A DNA stretch of 64,000 nt from CAVPWP01 sp963709395 (lineage in GTDB: Bacteria; Pseudomonadota; Alphaproteobacteria; Rhodobacterales; Rhodobacteraceae), in NCBI GenBank assembly GCA_963709395.1, contig CAVPWP010000020.1:248001-312000 (forward strand), in the 5' to 3' direction. Both the position numbers and the translations under genes were made by a program. Positions 63,391 through 64,000 of the stretch are shown in pieces (position 1 is the stretch's first letter; each line of letters starts with the position of its first letter). Below the pieces are notes generated by a model. It searched no databases and was not told where the DNA came from. It was given only the letters and a program-made list of their open reading frames with translations.

Positions 63391-64000
63391 TCATTCCGGC
63401 GCGAACCGGTCTTCCATCTCGAAGTCGCGGATATGCGACGGTGTATCCTGCGCCTTGGCCAACGACCAGCTGACCCGCGTGGCGTAGTCGACGACGCGGC
63501 CCGACAGTACGATCTGGCGGGTCGCACGCGGGCTGAGGCGGCTTTTCTCCAGATAGACGCTGGGGTCAAGGGACATCGCGGCGTCGCCCTCGGACCGGAA
63601 GATCCAGAGCTCGCCGCTTTTCAGCGCCAGCGAGACCGCCGTGCCGCCCATGTCGAGCTTGGCATCGACATCCGGGTGCAGGTGGAAGCGCACCGTAAAG
63701 GGAATGCCCGCCGATTTCGACCGCACGAAGGCAAGGTCGAAGAGCCGCTCGCCTTCGGGGCCCAGCGCCACAAGCGCATCCTCGCCCGACAGGCCGCGTC
63801 CGTTGAAGGTCGAGTTGCAGGTTGCGCACATGCGTCAGGCCATGGGTCGGCACATAGCCGTCATGACCCATGCGCAGGATCGTGCCCATCTCGTCCTCGG
63901 CCCGTTCGCAGCGCACGTCGCGCGGGGCATCGACCAGAAGCTCGGCCCGGCGACCCGACACGATGCCGGCGACACCCAGGCGCGAGGACGAATACCCCTC
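63391..64000 (-). CDS. Heparinase II/III-like protein, C-terminal part (frame broken near 63808; runs off the window)
   Basis: The 3' part of a heparinase II/III family gene, a polysaccharide lyase-like beta domain. From the window edge the frame reads GYSSSRLGVAGIVSGRRAEL and GYVPTHGLTHVRNLQLD. One extra base in GG (63808-63809) shifts it, and it continues as FNGRGLSGEDALVALGPEGERLFDLAF with FTVRFHLHPDVDAKLDMGG, a typical stretch of this domain. The N-terminal lyase domain lies beyond the window. In Rhodobacteraceae this gene usually sits beside purH and rsmB. The substrate is unknown. Confidence 0.8.

Noticed and set aside
62114..63487. A 457-codon open frame antisense to purH
   Set aside because: purH is unmistakable on the other strand; the antisense product is low-complexity and Arg-rich.
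1..64000. tRNA or rRNA genes, CRISPR arrays, insertion sequences, prophage, integron or secretion-system islands
   Set aside because: I found no cloverleaf arms, regular spaced repeats, transposase, integrase or phage genes; content is core-like throughout.

Overview
The window is ordinary chromosomal DNA from a high-GC alphaproteobacterium, almost certainly Rhodobacteraceae (Rhodobacter/Roseobacter group). The reasons are the rpoE-chrR pair beside a five-gene amine-oxidase/DUF1365/MFS/DUF3833/SDR operon, which matches the singlet-oxygen locus I know from Rhodobacter sphaeroides, the series heparinase-purH-lspA-DUF3035-M16-M16-mutL-rmuC, a roughly 1150-residue SMC, and the general gene content. 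I see no tRNA, rRNA, CRISPR array, insertion sequence, prophage or plasmid gene. No stretch over about 300 bases lacks a gene or a recognisable gene remnant.

Layout. 0-8.5 kb: a GST-type glutathionyl-hydroquinone reductase, a lone receiver protein with a degenerate acidic pocket, an MltB-type transglycosylase, an overlooked 42-residue ORF, smc, and a TsoY-like membrane protein behind a Crp/Fnr-type box. 8.5-23 kb: a ThDP enzyme, FMN reductase, a divergent FAD-oxidase/mnmD pair, an EamA exporter, slt, dapA, a K+-channel-like protein, smpB, a broken gene, a sulfurtransferase, a GNAT, an aminotransferase, and glnK-amtB. 23-38 kb: a class A PBP, mlaC/mlaA, RidA, GDPD, a FemAB-like protein, pterin dehydratase, mscS, two tandem peroxiredoxins, a ferredoxin-reductase-like protein, rsmD, map, a DHFR-like protein, sfsA and a CinA-like protein. 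38-48.8 kb: OmpA-like, LysR, fadH, ilvD, two small membrane/leader ORFs, and a saccharopine dehydrogenase pair. 48.8-55 kb: the SigmaE/ChrR locus. 55-64 kb: rmuC, mutL, two M16 peptidases, DUF3035, lspA, purH and a heparinase-like gene running off the end.

How genes work together. Cell-envelope upkeep is a recurrent theme (mltB, slt, PBP1A, MlaA/C, OmpA, lspA, DUF3035, M16 pair). The clearest regulatory circuit is at 48.8-54.9 kb. RpoE and its zinc anti-sigma factor ChrR face an operon whose five genes all overlap by 4 nt, and both directions carry a matching ECF-type promoter with an 18-nt spacer. Nitrogen control is represented by glnK-amtB.

Caution. Reading frames of at least six conserved genes (smc, aminotransferase, fadH twice, ilvD, mutL, heparinase) are broken by 1-2 nt indels, mostly extra bases in short G/C runs. 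In each case checked, removing the indel restores the family's normal length, so sequencing or assembly error is more likely than gene loss. I give those genes as single features with the break position.

I did not find a clearly new multi-gene system. The best leads are the single-cysteine TsoY-like protein with its Fnr-type box and heptad repeats, the uncharacterised tail of the SigmaE operon, and three small or structured elements listed in the findings.
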